A stretch of DNA of 64,000 bases from positions 124,001 through 188,000 of the forward strand of contig JAVYIG010000889.1 in assembly GCA_035222895.1 (NCBI GenBank), written 5' to 3'. This DNA comes from Strongylocentrotus droebachiensis (Eukaryota > Echinodermata > Echinoidea > Camarodonta > Strongylocentrotidae). This document shows, one piece after another, positions 36,807 through 49,400 of the stretch; within the stretch, counting starts at the first letter, position 1; every line of letters starts with the position of its first letter. Position numbers and translations under genes: made by a program. Below the pieces are notes generated by a model. It was not told the origin of the DNA, did not search any database, and saw only the letters and a list, made by a program, of their open reading frames with translations.

Positions 36807-38879
36807 TATATCTTATTTCTATTTTCTTCTATATAAACTGATGCTCATGAGATAAGTAGGTAGTAGATCCCCTCTTTCTCTTCCAGCTCTGCTTTAGGTC
36901 TCTCTTAGTTTCTCTCTCTTCCCGCTCTGCTCGCCTCATGTGTTGACATGTATTTCTGATCATCTAGATTTCAATGTTTTACAATTTAATGACATAGCAA
37001 ACACTTTTGTTTGTATTCATTAAATTTGTTTCTCAAATTTCCTATCCCGTTTCGTACATAAGCAAAGCATTTTCTATGAAACATAAATTATTTATAACGT
37101 AGCCTTTTACATTCAAATTTATGATTTCTGCTACTACATGTAGTAAACAACAGTTTAGACGTTTTCATATTTATTATCAATTCAGAACAACAACAAATAA
37201 ATTATGTTCAAAAGAATTATGAGGGCCGAAAAAAGAGGGGGGAGGTAGATGAAAAACTTACTAAATAAATCTCTTAATTACATTCGGTGCAATTCGGAGA
37301 TGGCGCCACAGCGACTCAACTTACTGTAATGATGAATTTTACGTGTAATAATTACGTCACTGCGTTGTGGGGATGGGGGGGGGGGGTCTTCAGCTGGGGG
37401 CTCCAATATGCTATTATTGCAAGCAATGCTGGCTATTTTCTTTTATGTGAGGGGGGTGTTAAGACTCGGAAAACACAAAATGAAAGGGAACGTGCCGACT
37501 AAAAGTGGAAAGATCAAGCTTTGCATTCTACCAACGCACTTTGAGAAATTACATTTCTTTTTGAAAGGGAGCGTAGCGACCGAGCAAGAAAGTTTGTACT
37601 CTGTAGTTGGGGGATAAAAAATGTTATCATTGAGACAAATTTAAGTTCCTTTCCCCATCCTCCAAATAGGTTTAGTCAGCTTTAAAAATCGTTAATTTAG
37701 ATACTTTTGGCGACTTCTAAATATCTCGGGGGGTGGGAGAGCCCTCCTGCAGATTTTCCGTAGAGAAACTCCCTCATTCCTTTTGACCAACCGACCCTCA
37801 ATGAGGCACTATAATTGTAAATTAGTAACATTATCATTGCTGTCAGTGTTGTTGTTGTTGATGTTATAATCCCGTATTTTGTATTAGGGGAGGCCCTACT
37901 GAAATGTGTATTTCACACAATCAAGCCTGTTCCTGTGTATTGCATTCATAAGGAATCACAATACTAAGAAGGCTGTGGTTTACAGTTTGTTATATTGTGC
38001 TTATATCTTTCGAGGGAGCAGAGCGACCGAGCATGAAGAGTTTGAACTCTAGATTGTTACAGCAAAGCTATCGTATATACAAAATGTAGAAGGGCCTGTA
38101 AACTGAAAAAGGAGCAGGGGCTACAGCGCCCTCAACATCCCCCCGTGTTCAGCGGCCCATGAATTGTAATCACTCCTCGTTTATTCTAGAATAAGCGAGT
38201 TCGTAATTAGGATTTGCGCATGTGCAGATAAAGGTCATTCGTTCCCAAATTGTAATACCATCGACACGAATATTGGTATCGTACTCATGAAAGTTATGTA
38301 ATCAGTATCATTAATGCACCGACAGTACATTTATCTGATACACAGGTGGAAGTATTCTTCTTAAGAGGCAAAGAAAAGGTATTCATGAAGCACCTCCATC
38401 ACTACGGCAGTGATTGTTCTAAAATGCACAAATGGGAAGTATCCATATCGTGTAAAAGATCTTTGGATATTTTGGGGTCATGCGTTCCGAAGCTTTTTAC
38501 GAACTGGCTTATTGTTTGCAAAAGTATATAGTGCAACTTCTTCTTCTACTCCTTCTCTTTCTTCTTCTTCTTCTTCTTCTTCTTCTTCTTCTTCTTCGTC
38601 TACACCTTCTCTTTCTTCTTTTCTTCTTCTACTTCTTCTTCTATTCCCTCTTCTTCTTTCTGTTTTACTCCTTCTTTTTCTTTTTCTTCTTCCTTTTCTC
38701 CTTCTACTTTTTTCTACTTCTTCTTCTCATTCTTCTTCTTCTTCTTCTCCTTTTCTTTCTTCTTCTTCTTCTTTTATTCCTTCTATTTCGTATTATTATG
38801 ATTGATGTTCTTATTATTGTTGCGTTTTTATTATTATTATTATTATTATTATCACTATCATTATTATTATTATTATTTG
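36807..38879 (+). repeat. Direct ~2 kb duplication, copy 1
   Basis: Aligns along its length with 40617-42650: the same start (TCTTATTTCTATTTTCTTCT), the same G-run patch, the same MITE (38190-38513), the same (TTC)n block and the same (TATTAT)n end. Small indels distinguish the copies. No conserved coding frame is seen. Confidence 0.9.
38190..38513. mobile_element. MITE, TIR AATAAGCGAGTTCGTAA, copy 2
   Basis: 324 bp with ends AATAAGCGAGTTCGTAA / TTACGAACTGGCTTATT. Duplicated along with its surroundings at 41966-42289. Confidence 0.85.
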
Positions 38880-38880
38880 A
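38541..38880. repeat. (TTC)n triplet tract then (TTA)n
   Basis: About 250 bp of imperfect TTC/CTT triplets followed by TATTAT repeats. It generates long but meaningless ORFs of Ser, Leu or Phe runs in all three frames. Confidence 0.95.
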
Positions 38881-39824
38881 TATGGATGTAGGTAAAGTGC
38901 TTCCACATAACACTTTGTTGGTGTGTGTAATGCTCTTACATTTCATTACCATGTCGGGCAACCCTCTAGCGAGCTTTGCAGTCGTCAAGAGAAATTTTTG
39001 TTTTACAATAATGCATACAATTTGTTAAACATGTCCATTTAAAAGCAAGATCATTCGCACCCTATCATGACTAATTGTTCTGGGCCCCATTTTCAATGGA
39101 TTTGTTTTCAATTAGCAGTGCCAAAATGTCAGTGTATCAACAAAATTCACAGCCAATTGACGAATGCAAGGATTTCAGTAGCATATACTATTATCAGATA
39201 TTCTACTTAGTCACCGATAAGTCTTTTAATGAAACAGGGATCTAATGGAAGCCTGCTGTTTTTCACATTCATGCCATTTTATTTACACAGTGCAACGGTG
39301 CTTATCAATTGTCATATTTTTTTCTTCTTGCTTGCTATACTTTTGCACTGTATGCGTGCATAATGTGAGTTATATTTGAAACTGAACATATCACTGCCAA
39401 ATGCGTAATAGTTTGAAGTTGGACGATACGCAACTCGGCTCTAATTTGATTGCGTCTGTCAAGCACAAATTAGGAGAAAATATTGATGAAGAAAATCTTC
39501 TTCCGACAGAGTTTTCATTATCAAAGAAGTCTCTACGTTGTCAACGTTCGTTTGGAATTTATATTACGACGGTTGGAGTAGCAGCTGACGTCTAGCTTGG
39601 GTGAGATTTTATTGCGTGTTGTGTTTGATGGAGTATGGCAAATGTGGGATTTTAAACACGGCAGTGAGATAAAAATGTAAAAGAGAAGAAACAAGTGTAT
39701 GTGGGTTGACTATGTAGTTTGGATATATGTTTAAGTTTGTGAGACGAAGTGTTAGAGGCAAACAGGAAGCGAAATGAAGGTTATATAATATTTCTGATGT
39801 GGATGAAGCGGAATGAAGCAGTAT

Positions 39825-39991
39825 AGTATTAATGACTGCTTTGAGAGAAATAGTTGTTTTTATACGCTCAAGGTAAGGTTAGAATTATGCTATTTCCCGA
39901 GGCGTGCCGAGGGGAATAGCCCAATTGTAACCTTCCCGAGAGCGTATAAAAAAAAAACTATTTCTCGAATATTAAAGCAGTCATTAATACT
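39825..39991. repeat. 167 bp near-perfect hairpin
   Basis: AGTATTAATGACTGCTTT at the left pairs with AAAGCAGTCATTAATACT at the right, continuing through ATTTCTC/GAGAAAT and TATACGCTC blocks to a GCTATTTCCC..GGGAATAGC core. Likely a tiny foldback MITE; a structured RNA is an alternative. No known family recognised. Confidence 0.7.
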
Positions 39992-40044
39992 TTTATATGC
40001 CGAAAAAAAATAGACTAAAAAATAAAAAATAAAAAATATTTTTT

Positions 40045-40137
40045 GTTTCGTCGAAGATGGGATTCGAACTCTTGCGTACATTAAGTGATGTATCTACAAA
40101 CAACGCCTTAGACCACTCGGCCATCGCGCACTGTTAG
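40045..40137 (-). repeat. tRNA-like SINE head or tRNA pseudogene
   Basis: Minus strand: GATGGCCGAGTGGTCTAAGG (A box, as in Leu/Ser tRNAs) and AGAGTTCGAATCCCATC (B box). The T stem and acceptor stem do not pair, so a working tRNA is unlikely. Confidence 0.55.
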
Positions 40138-40616
40138 CATGTTTGTCAGTTTTCTCCGATTATACATTAAAATGAATTGAAAACGAATTCGCGTGATGGA
40201 TGCTTCGCAAAAGCTCCATTAAACGGACCCTTCTTTTACTTTTGCAATGCATATTGGCACGAACTTAGATCAAGATCTATCGGCAGATGTTGTTTTTTTG
40301 TTTTTGGAAGTTTATTTTCGTCTTCATGTCAACAATGCAAGATAAAATTGTCGGTAAGATCGATCGAGATTCAATTGTATTGAAATTACCGACCAATTCT
40401 TCGCACACGTACGGTATCCTGAATCGCTCAGACCATTTTTTAACATGTAAACCTATGGGGTAACCACGGAGACTGACCTATTTTCCCAATAACCATGGTT
40501 ATTGGGATTTTAGAACTGTTTTAACCATGGTTACTGGGAATTTTCGGGAACAGTTAAAGTTTATGAATGCAATTTCGACCAATCAGATTGCTGGATTACT
40601 TAAGTGAGGTATATAA

Positions 40617-42650
40617 TATATCTTATTTCTATTTTCTTCTATATAAACTGATGCTCATAAGATAAGTATGTAGTAGGTCCCCTCTTTCTCTTCCCGCTCT
40701 GCTCGCCTCATGTGTTGACATGTATTTCTGAGCATCTAGATTTCAATGTTATACAATTTAATGACATAGCAAACACTTTTGTTTGTATTCATTAAATTTG
40801 TTTCTCAAATTTCCTATCCCGTTTCGTACATAAGCAAAGCATTTTCTATGAAACATAATTTATTTATAACGTAGCCTTTTACATTCAAATTTATGATTTC
40901 TGCTACTACATGTAGTAAACAACAGTTTAGATGTCTTCATATTTATTATACATTAAGAACAAAAAACAAAAAAATATTTTTCAAACGAATTATGAGGCCA
41001 GAAAAAAAAGGGGGGTGGTAGACGAAAAACTAACTAAATAAAACTCTTAATTACACTCAATGCAATTCCGAGATGGCGCAATAGCGACTCAAGTTTCTGT
41101 ATTGATGAATTTTAAATGTAATTACGTCACTGCGTTGTGTGTGTGGGGGGGGGGGGGGGGGGTCTTCAGCTGGTGGCTCCAATGTGCTATTATTGCAAGC
41201 AATGCTAGCTATTTTCTTTTTTGTGAGGGGGGGGGGGGTGTTAAGACTCGGAAAACACAAAATGAAAGGGAACGTGCCGACTAAAAATGGAAGATCAGGC
41301 TTTGCATTCTACCAACGCACTTTGAGAAATTACATTTATTTTTGAAAGGGAGCGTAGCGACCGAGCACGAAAGTTTGTACTCTGTAGTTGGGGGATAAAA
41401 ATGTTATCATTGAGACAAATTTAAGTTCCTTTCCCCATCCTCCAAATAGGTTTAGTCAGCTTTAAAAATCGTTAATTTAGATACTTTTGGCGATTTTAAA
41501 TATCTCAGGGGGTGGGAGAGCCGTCCTGCAGATTTTCCGTAGAGATACTCCCTCATTCATTTTGACTAACCGACCCTCAATGAGGCACTATTGTATATAT
41601 GTAACATTATCATTGCTGTCAGTGTTGTTGTTGTTGATGTTATAATCCTGTATTTTGTATTAGGGGGGCCCTACTGAAATTTGTATTTCACACAATCAAG
41701 CCTGTTCCTGTGTATTGCATTCATAATGAATCACAATACTAAGAAGGCTGTGGTTTACATTTTGTTTATATTGTGCTTATATCTTTCGAGGGAGCAGAGC
41801 GACCGAGCATGAAGAGTTTGAACTCTAGATTGTTACAGCAAAGCTATCGTATATACAAAATGTAGAAGGGCCTGTAAACTGAAAAAGGAGCAGGGGCTAC
41901 AGCGCCCTCAACATCCCCCCGCGTTCCGCGGCCCATGAATTTTAATCACTCCTCGTTTATTCTAGAATAAGCGAGTTCGTAATTAGGATTTGCGCATGGG
42001 CAGATAAAGGTCATTCGTTCCCAAATTGTAATACCATCGACACGAATACTGGTATCGTACTCATGAAAGTTATGTAATCAGTATCATTAATGCACCGACA
42101 GTACATTTATCTGATACACAGGTGGAAATATTCTTCTTAAGAGGCAAAGAAAAGGTATTCATGAAGCACCTCCATCACTACGGCAGTGATTTTTCTAAAA
42201 TGCACAAATGGGAAGTATCCATATCGTGTAAAAGATCTTTGGATATTTTGGGGTCATGCGTTCCGAAGCTATTTACGAACTGGCTTATTGTTTGCAAAAG
42301 TATATAGTGCAACTTCTTCTTCTACTCCTTCTCTTTCTTCTTCTTCTTCTTCTTCTTCTTCTTCTTCTACACTTTCTCTTTCTTCTTTTCTTCTTCTACT
42401 TCTTCTTCTATTCCCTCTTCTTCTTCCTGTTCTACTCCTTCTTTTTCTTCTTCTTCTTCCTTTTCTCCTTCTACTTTTTTCTTCTTCTTCTCATTCTTCT
42501 TCTTCTACTCCTTTCCTTTTTTCTTCTTCTTCTTTTACTCCTTCTATTTCGTATTATTATGATTGATGTTCTTATTATTTTTGCTTTTTATTATTATTAT
42601 TATCATCACTATCATCATTGTTATTATTTTTATTTATTATTTTTGTTATA
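40617..42650 (+). repeat. Direct ~2 kb duplication, copy 2
   Basis: Partner of 36807-38879, including a MITE copy at 41966-42289 and a (TTC)n block at 42316-42545. Its end lies about 560 bp upstream of the NACHT gene start codon. Confidence 0.9.
41966..42289. mobile_element. MITE, TIR AATAAGCGAGTTCGTAA, copy 3
   Basis: Same 324 bp element as 38190-38513, carried by the larger duplication and not an independent insertion. Confidence 0.85.
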
Positions 42651-42902
42651 GTACTGTATTATCATCACCACCATTGTAATAATATTATTATTATGATTTA
42701 TAAAAGAATTGACCAACATGTTTATCGCAAATTGCGTGTTGCACTGGAGAGTCGCTAGATATCCGGAATATAATACATTTAATTTATTTGTTGGTGTTAA
42801 TTATGCTTCATATCAGGGGTCTTGACAAAAACACTACGAATTGGGGAATCCCCCCTCATGCACCATATTCGGATTGGATTGAGGTAGTGATTGCTGCACG
42901 CG

Positions 42903-42909
42903 TATAAAA
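42903..42909 (+). promoter_or_regulatory. Possible TATA box upstream of the NACHT gene
   Basis: TATAAAA in a GC-containing context, 304 bp upstream of the ATG at 43213. A 5' UTR exon would have to start near 42935 and splice to the acceptor ending at 43206. I cannot identify the donor, so this is only suggestive. Confidence 0.3.
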
Positions 42910-43212
42910 CAGAGCTCGTCGAGCCATGCATGCGTTGCCTAAAGTTTACAATCCGTACTTTCTTTGACATTGGAGTATATTAACTGAGGGGAGGGGGATG
43001 GTTCCCTATTAACACAATGTACTTCATAATCATTTTTATCTCCAAAAGGGAGGGGTTGGTGCACATTCTGGTGCAACCTTAAAGTAGATCAATGTTTAGG
43101 CCGATCAAAACCCGAATGGGGTTCCCCTATTTGATATATTATACATGTACTAACTTTAAAGTATTTCCTACTATTAGCTTTCCTTATCAATTATATTTTC
43201 CCTCAGGTAGTG

Positions 43213-43489
43213 ATGGCGGAAGAAGTTCTGAGTGATGCCCTTTTGAATGCACTTTCCAAGAAAATGGATATAGCCCTTTATCCAGTCGGCGATTTTGCCG
43301 TCGACCTGGGCTTCGATTTCGCCGCCGCCAGCGCAGCGGAGCAGCATTCGTTTCAGACACTAAATCCGCAGGGGAAATACGAGTATCTTCTAAAGAAGTT
43401 TGTCCTCACTCACGGTCGGGGGGCGAAAGATCTCATTGATATATTCAAAGATAAACAAAAGAAGCTCCTTGTCAACTTTCTTGAAGAAG
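43213..43489 (+). CDS. NACHT gene exon 1: Death-fold domain
   Basis: Encodes 92 residues. The pattern [33 protein letters not shown] and [12 protein letters not shown] fits the six-helix death fold (W/L-core spacing, GKYxxLLxxF helix 4). DED or CARD is a less likely alternative. The ATG is chosen because it is in a good context (G at -3 and +4) and follows a splice acceptor by six bases. Donor GTGTGT, phase 1. Confidence 0.75.
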
Positions 43490-46400
43490 GTGTGTCTGAA
43501 CCTATCTCTCTCTTAGAATTTTGGTCATCCAGTAATGGCGAAAACTTTTAGTCACCACTTTCTCTGCCACCAACATATTACACATGTCGGTGACAGTTCA
43601 GTAGTGAGGTGATTGACAATGAGATTAAAATTTTCATGGTAAATAATATAATGCTTGAATTATATTATAATAGTATAGCTCAATTTTGTGTGGATTTTTA
43701 AATTGTTAGTGATATCAATAAATTGTAATGAAAATGAAAATGATTTTTTTTTGGTTAATGATACTATGACGTTGGCGATTGGCATACAATCTTTTGGGCC
43801 ATTCATCATTTAATAATCAATTAGGCCTATGCATAATAGATAAATCATGTTCATTATTTTTTATACACAGCCATCAAAAATCGCAGCCATTTACGTAAAC
43901 CAGAGCCTGGACCCGCGAATTCCCGGAACCAATTATTTAGTTGGAGATTTGTAGCAGGTGAAATTTTCTCCAGAGATTTATTTTCTTAAATTTCAACAAG
44001 TTTATTTTGGTTTCATGTGTTAAATATTTGTTAATTGACAATACATAAATAAATGAATAAATGCAATTTAAAACATGAAAATAAAGAAACATAATGTGCA
44101 ATGTATTCAGTCCCAAATGGAGAAAAAAATACTGCTTCCTCTCTACAACACCGAATAACGATTTTGACAGCACTTCCAGAATTTTAAATTTTGATATCTT
44201 TTTTGTTGTTTATGATTAATATAGCATTTATATGTAATTTATTGATGTATACGCTTTTTATATTTTATTGCAGGTCTAAGCTTCGTTGTAGTTCTCTTGG
44301 CTATTGTGGTTTACAATTGGCATAATATCTTCCCTGGTAAGCTGATATCATTATAACACTACAATTCCTCTTGCTTTGATTAAGCAAGGTGCCTGAATTG
44401 TGTCATGGGTTCGATGCCCGGTAAAGGACATACGTCCTTGAGAAAGATTTATCTTTGCTCCTCTCTGCCGAGGTGTTCAAAGGGTACCCGGTAGAAGAAG
44501 GACACATGATAGTCCACTGTGATTTGATCACAGAGTTCTGTGCGTGTCTAACTCTCTGTGCATTGGTCTAGCATGTGCGCGCCCGTAAAAGGGCGACTGA
44601 CTGAAATGCTCCCCATTCGTGCGAGTGGAGTGGAGAGTGGGCGCTGTAAAGCTTCGCTGCATTGCCAGGGCAACTATCTGGTTTAATGACCGTCCTTCGG
44701 GTTAGATATTTGATACTTGTTAGATACTTGTCATGAGCTCAAAGGGGCGTACTCATGTACATGCAACACTGGCTATGGAGGCAGCGACTGTGAGACAGGT
44801 AGGCCTATATGTAGAGTTCATCCCCTCTAGTATATACCATCGAGATATTTTAAGGGCGTGTTCATGCTTCACTTTTTCTGGCCAGAATCAGGCATCTGTT
44901 ACGCGTTTAGTTTAAAACACGGTTGCGTCTTAGCTTACTTTTGTAGAATCACCGAAAAACGGCGATCACGAACGCCGATCGTAAACTCACAAAAAGATGC
45001 GTTTACAATTTGTAAACGCGTTTAAATGGGGTCAACGCACTGACCTCTAGTGGGTCTACGTAGCATGCACAGTGAAGGTCACACAAGGCCACACAAGGAG
45101 AATTGCCTGGATGAGCCAGAGAAGTAAGCATGAACAGTACACCGTGGAACTGCGATCACGATGAGAGTTTACGATGAGCGTTTCAGATCGCTCATTCTAC
45201 CTTCAAAATCAAGCATGAACGCGCCCTAAGATACCCAAAATAATGCTAAATTCACGTGAAGCCCTTCCCTCCTTTCAACCATCCTGGAGAAGTTATTGGG
45301 CTTAGACTATAGAGACAAACCCACTGGTACGAACTGATTAAACGAATAAGATTACGTTGGAGACAACTTGATACATGTACATTTCTACTCACAGAACCGC
45401 GAAAATGTGCATCGTCAACGTGTCGAAACGGAGGCACTTGTCATGAGCTCGACGAGGAAATCTGTAGATGTAGATCTGGTTTAATGATCGTTTGTCAGTT
45501 TAGATATTCGAACAAATCAGCAATATTTTGCTACATATAATTATGTTGCGTGTTTTTCTTCTCACAGAACCGCGAAAATGTGCATCGTCACCCTGTCAAA
45601 ATGGAGGCACTTGTCATGAGCTTCACGGGGCGTACTCATGTACATGCAGCACTGGCTATGGAGGCAGCGACTGTGAGACAGGTAGGCCTATATGTAGGGT
45701 TCATCCCCTCTAGTATATACCATCGAGATATTTTAAGATACCCAAAATAATGCTAAATTCACGTGAAGCCCTTCCCTCCTTTCAACCATCCTGAAGAAGT
45801 TATTTGGCTTAGACTATAGAGACAAACCCACTGATACGAACTGATTAAAAGAATAAGATTATGTTGGAGACAACTTGATACATGTACATTTCTACGATCA
45901 TTAGCATCGAAAATATCAGACTGTTTTGTGTTGAAAATGAAATTCAATACACCTTTTATAAAAGCAATGCAGGTGCAATTAAAAAAGAAATATTTTTCAT
46001 TGATTTGTGTGTACTTATTCCAGAATACATAGCAGAAACCTTCAGCCTTGAAGAGTGCCAAGACGCATTACGGATACACTATGAGACAAATCTCTTTAAA
46101 ATTCCCCTGGAGCCGTGGGATCCAGATGTTGACGTGGACCTAAAGACGATCTTCACGACCGTCAGCCTCTACAAAGAAGACAACAATAATATTCCGGTTA
46201 AACCCTTACAGAAGTCAACTATAAATGGATCAGTCAATGATATATTCCAGACTAAAGTTCGAGTGGTGTTGTTTGGGGAGGCTGGCCGGGGAAAAACTAC
46301 AGCTGTAGCAAAAATGGCTTATGATTGGGCCAATCAAACAGAAGACTCCCCTTGGAAGAATGTGAAGTTGCTCTTTGTCTTCAAGATGAGGAACATGAAT

Positions 46401-49400
46401 GCCAAGACAGAAATAACCGAAGCCATTGTTCCGTTGCTGGGGAAGAAATACCAGAAGTATCTAAAACAGCTCGAACATTATATCGATTCCCATGAGAAGG
46501 ATATTGTCATGCTCTTTGACGGTTATGATGAAATTAGTGGAGAGCTAGATTGCAAGGGAGATGTAGGTGGCGTCATTGATATATTGTGTCTGAAGATATG
46601 CAGGCAATGTCGGGTCTTGGTAACGTCTCGCCCCGTAAGGAAAGGAGACTTCATTAATTCGAGAGAGGTCTACTATTCCAAGATGGTAATAGAAGGATAT
46701 TCCCAACAGCATGCCACAGATTTCATCGCCAAATTCTTTCGTTACAATGAAACAAAAGGAGCAGAACTGACGAAATATTTAGAAGAAGACATCGTTACCA
46801 ACGAAATGACTGCCACGCCCCTTTTTTGTACTATGGTGTGTTATTTGTGGAATGATGGCTTTATTAATGGAAACTACACCCGAACGAAACTATTTGATGA
46901 TATCATGGAGTTCATGAGGAGACACCTGAATGCTAAGGATGAGCGAGATAGAGAGATCACGCGAGACCTGCTCAACGACACAGTTGTTTCAGTCGGGCAA
47001 GTTGCCAATACGAAATTGAGAGACAAGAATGATCCCAATTCATTCCTGTTAAGTGAGGACGATTTTAGTGACGTTCACGAGGATCGAGTAAACATCAGTT
47101 TCTCACTTGGTCTGTTGAAGAGGAAGACGGATAGTGACATCATCAACATTGAATTCTTCCACAAGTTAGCGCAGGAATATTCAGCAGGAAGATATCTTGC
47201 AAGTCGCCTCGATGAAGGAGTCAGCAATATTGGCTTTTTACAAATATTCTTTGACCTAAAAGAGATCTTCCAGTTTGCATCAGGGACATCGGTTTTGGCG
47301 TGCCGACAAATTTTGGCATCTTTCTTTGAAGTTTACTGGTTACCTTTCAACAACGAATGCTGCCCCTACCATGGCCCCTACATGGATCATCACATCGTCT
47401 TAGATTTAATTAGCGAGGCAGGTACTTGTGCAGGGGATTCAGAAACGTATTTGACGCGTTTTTTTGAAGATGGACAAATTCGACTGCCACAAGTTACAGC
47501 ATCAACAGTGGTTGGACTTGAGAACCTACCAGGATCTGTTAAGGAAAAGGTAATGGAATAGAGAGGGGCATGGAGGGAATGGGAAAGAGACACAAGTAAA
47601 GTGGGAATGGGAGGAGACGGAAAGCAGGGAGGACACAGTGGGATAAAGGGAGAGAGATGGAGGAAAATTTAACTTTAGAAAACAACTGCCTTTTTCTAGA
47701 AGAAATGACATTATTTTTCTACACATTCAATTTTGAGGTTCAGTAACTGACCGTTCCCAGCAGTACGTAAACATTCTTTAAAAAATGTTTCCAACCATTA
47801 GAAAATCCGGTCTGGATTCTATTTATTTCAACGTGCTCAAGGAAATTTATGTATACCCTTTTCACTGTTACCATGATTATGCATTGTAGATCACATCCAT
47901 TGATATCCATGAAGGGAACGGCTCTCCAGACTTATTTGTGAGACTATGGAACAGCATGAACACTTCGTCCCTTCTCACTCACCTAGCTCTTCCCATCCCT
48001 GCCAACATCGGGTTTAATCTGAAGCACCTCACATCCATACGTGTTTTTGAGGCTTCCCAAGTGATATCAATCCGCAGCCTCGCACATGTTTTAACCTTCC
48101 TGCCAAAGGTTAAGGAGCTGATTATTCAAGATATAGTAAGTCACGTTTTAAATATCTCTGCTCACATTGATTTCGGTTAGTTGAAGGGGGGGGGGGCTGA
48201 AAATATAATCACTTTTGCCAGTTGCCCCCCCCCCCCCCCCATCAAACAATCCTGGATCTGCCATAGCATCACAAATCCCTGTTGTCTCTACATTTTGAAT
48301 TGCTTATCAGTCATTGTGCAAGCATCATAAGAACCCTGTATACTATTTTTGAAAATGTATTCACTAAACAATTGATATAATGATAATAATACTCAAAATA
48401 TTAATAAAATGTATTATTATTGCTATTATTGTTATTTTTTATTTAGTACTATCATTATTACTATTACTATCATGCTTATCATTATCATTATTATCATAAT
48501 TATAATCATGTTGAATGCGGGTATATACTTAGGCCTATTAAGTGTTAGGGGTTAGGTTTAGGGCCTATGGTTCCTTGGACCAAGTGGATTCGGGACAAAT
48601 TGGACATATTTAACTATAAATTCAGATCTTTTCCGTCACCCTCGTTACAGTTTCTTCTTTGTAATTGTTAATTTCTTTATTTTCGGTTGTTTTACAGGAA
48701 CATGTTGAACTGGACTACAACACTAATGCCTTCTGTGAGCTGTGGAAAAACCTCCATACCTCACCAGACCTCAACCGGCTTCTTCTTCCAATACCGGCGT
48801 ACCGGGAGATCCCGTGTGATTTAGAACCACTTCGATCGGTCCAGGTCTTTGAAACACAATCATCTTCTCTCAACCTCCCAATCCTCTTGATCAAAGTGCC
48901 AAATTTACAAGAGCTTATGTTACACTTTGATGTAAGTAGGCTTACATCTACAGAACGCATACCAGGGGGGTGTTTCCCAAAGACTAAGATTGACTTTAAG
49001 TTGGACTTAACTATGGCAGGCCATTCATGCAACTGTTTGCTGTCACCATTATGATCTTTAGATTTTTTTAAATTCCTTCAATAATGAATTATCAAAAATG
49101 TAAATTCTGTAAATTTGTGACCATGATTTGTACGTCTTTTGAGAGACCAGTGCCAGAAAATGATGAGAACAAACAGTGGCATGAACAGCCTGCCGTCCAA
49201 CTTAAAGTCATTCTTAGTCTTTGTGAAACACCTCCCAGGTTTAACATGCTTTTTTAGTTCACATTCTTCAACTTTGCATTGTATTGTCAGTATAATGTAT
49301 TATGCTTGCTTCTTGTTTAAAGGCCGGGTTCAGCCTCAGATATGACCCTGGTTTATTTCCTGACACATAATTGTAATTGTTTGTTATTGCTTGTTATTCT

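Noticed and set aside
36394..36855. Pro-, Phe- and Gly-rich ORFs on both strands
   Set aside because: They come from C/G homopolymers and pyrimidine tracts.
38410..39028. Long ORFs rich in Ser, Leu or Phe (also 42186-42651)
   Set aside because: They are translations of a TTC triplet microsatellite in different frames; all three frames are open for compositional reasons.
43210..43212. GTG as start of the Death-domain frame
   Set aside because: Nuclear genes use ATG, and the next codon at 43213 is an ATG in good context just after a splice acceptor.
45882..46023. Upstream extension of the long NACHT open frame, starting at an ATG at 45882
   Set aside because: It crosses a good acceptor (CTTATTCCAG) in the same phase as the EGF donor, and its 5' part overlaps the duplicated intron copy. 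It is better explained as open intron.
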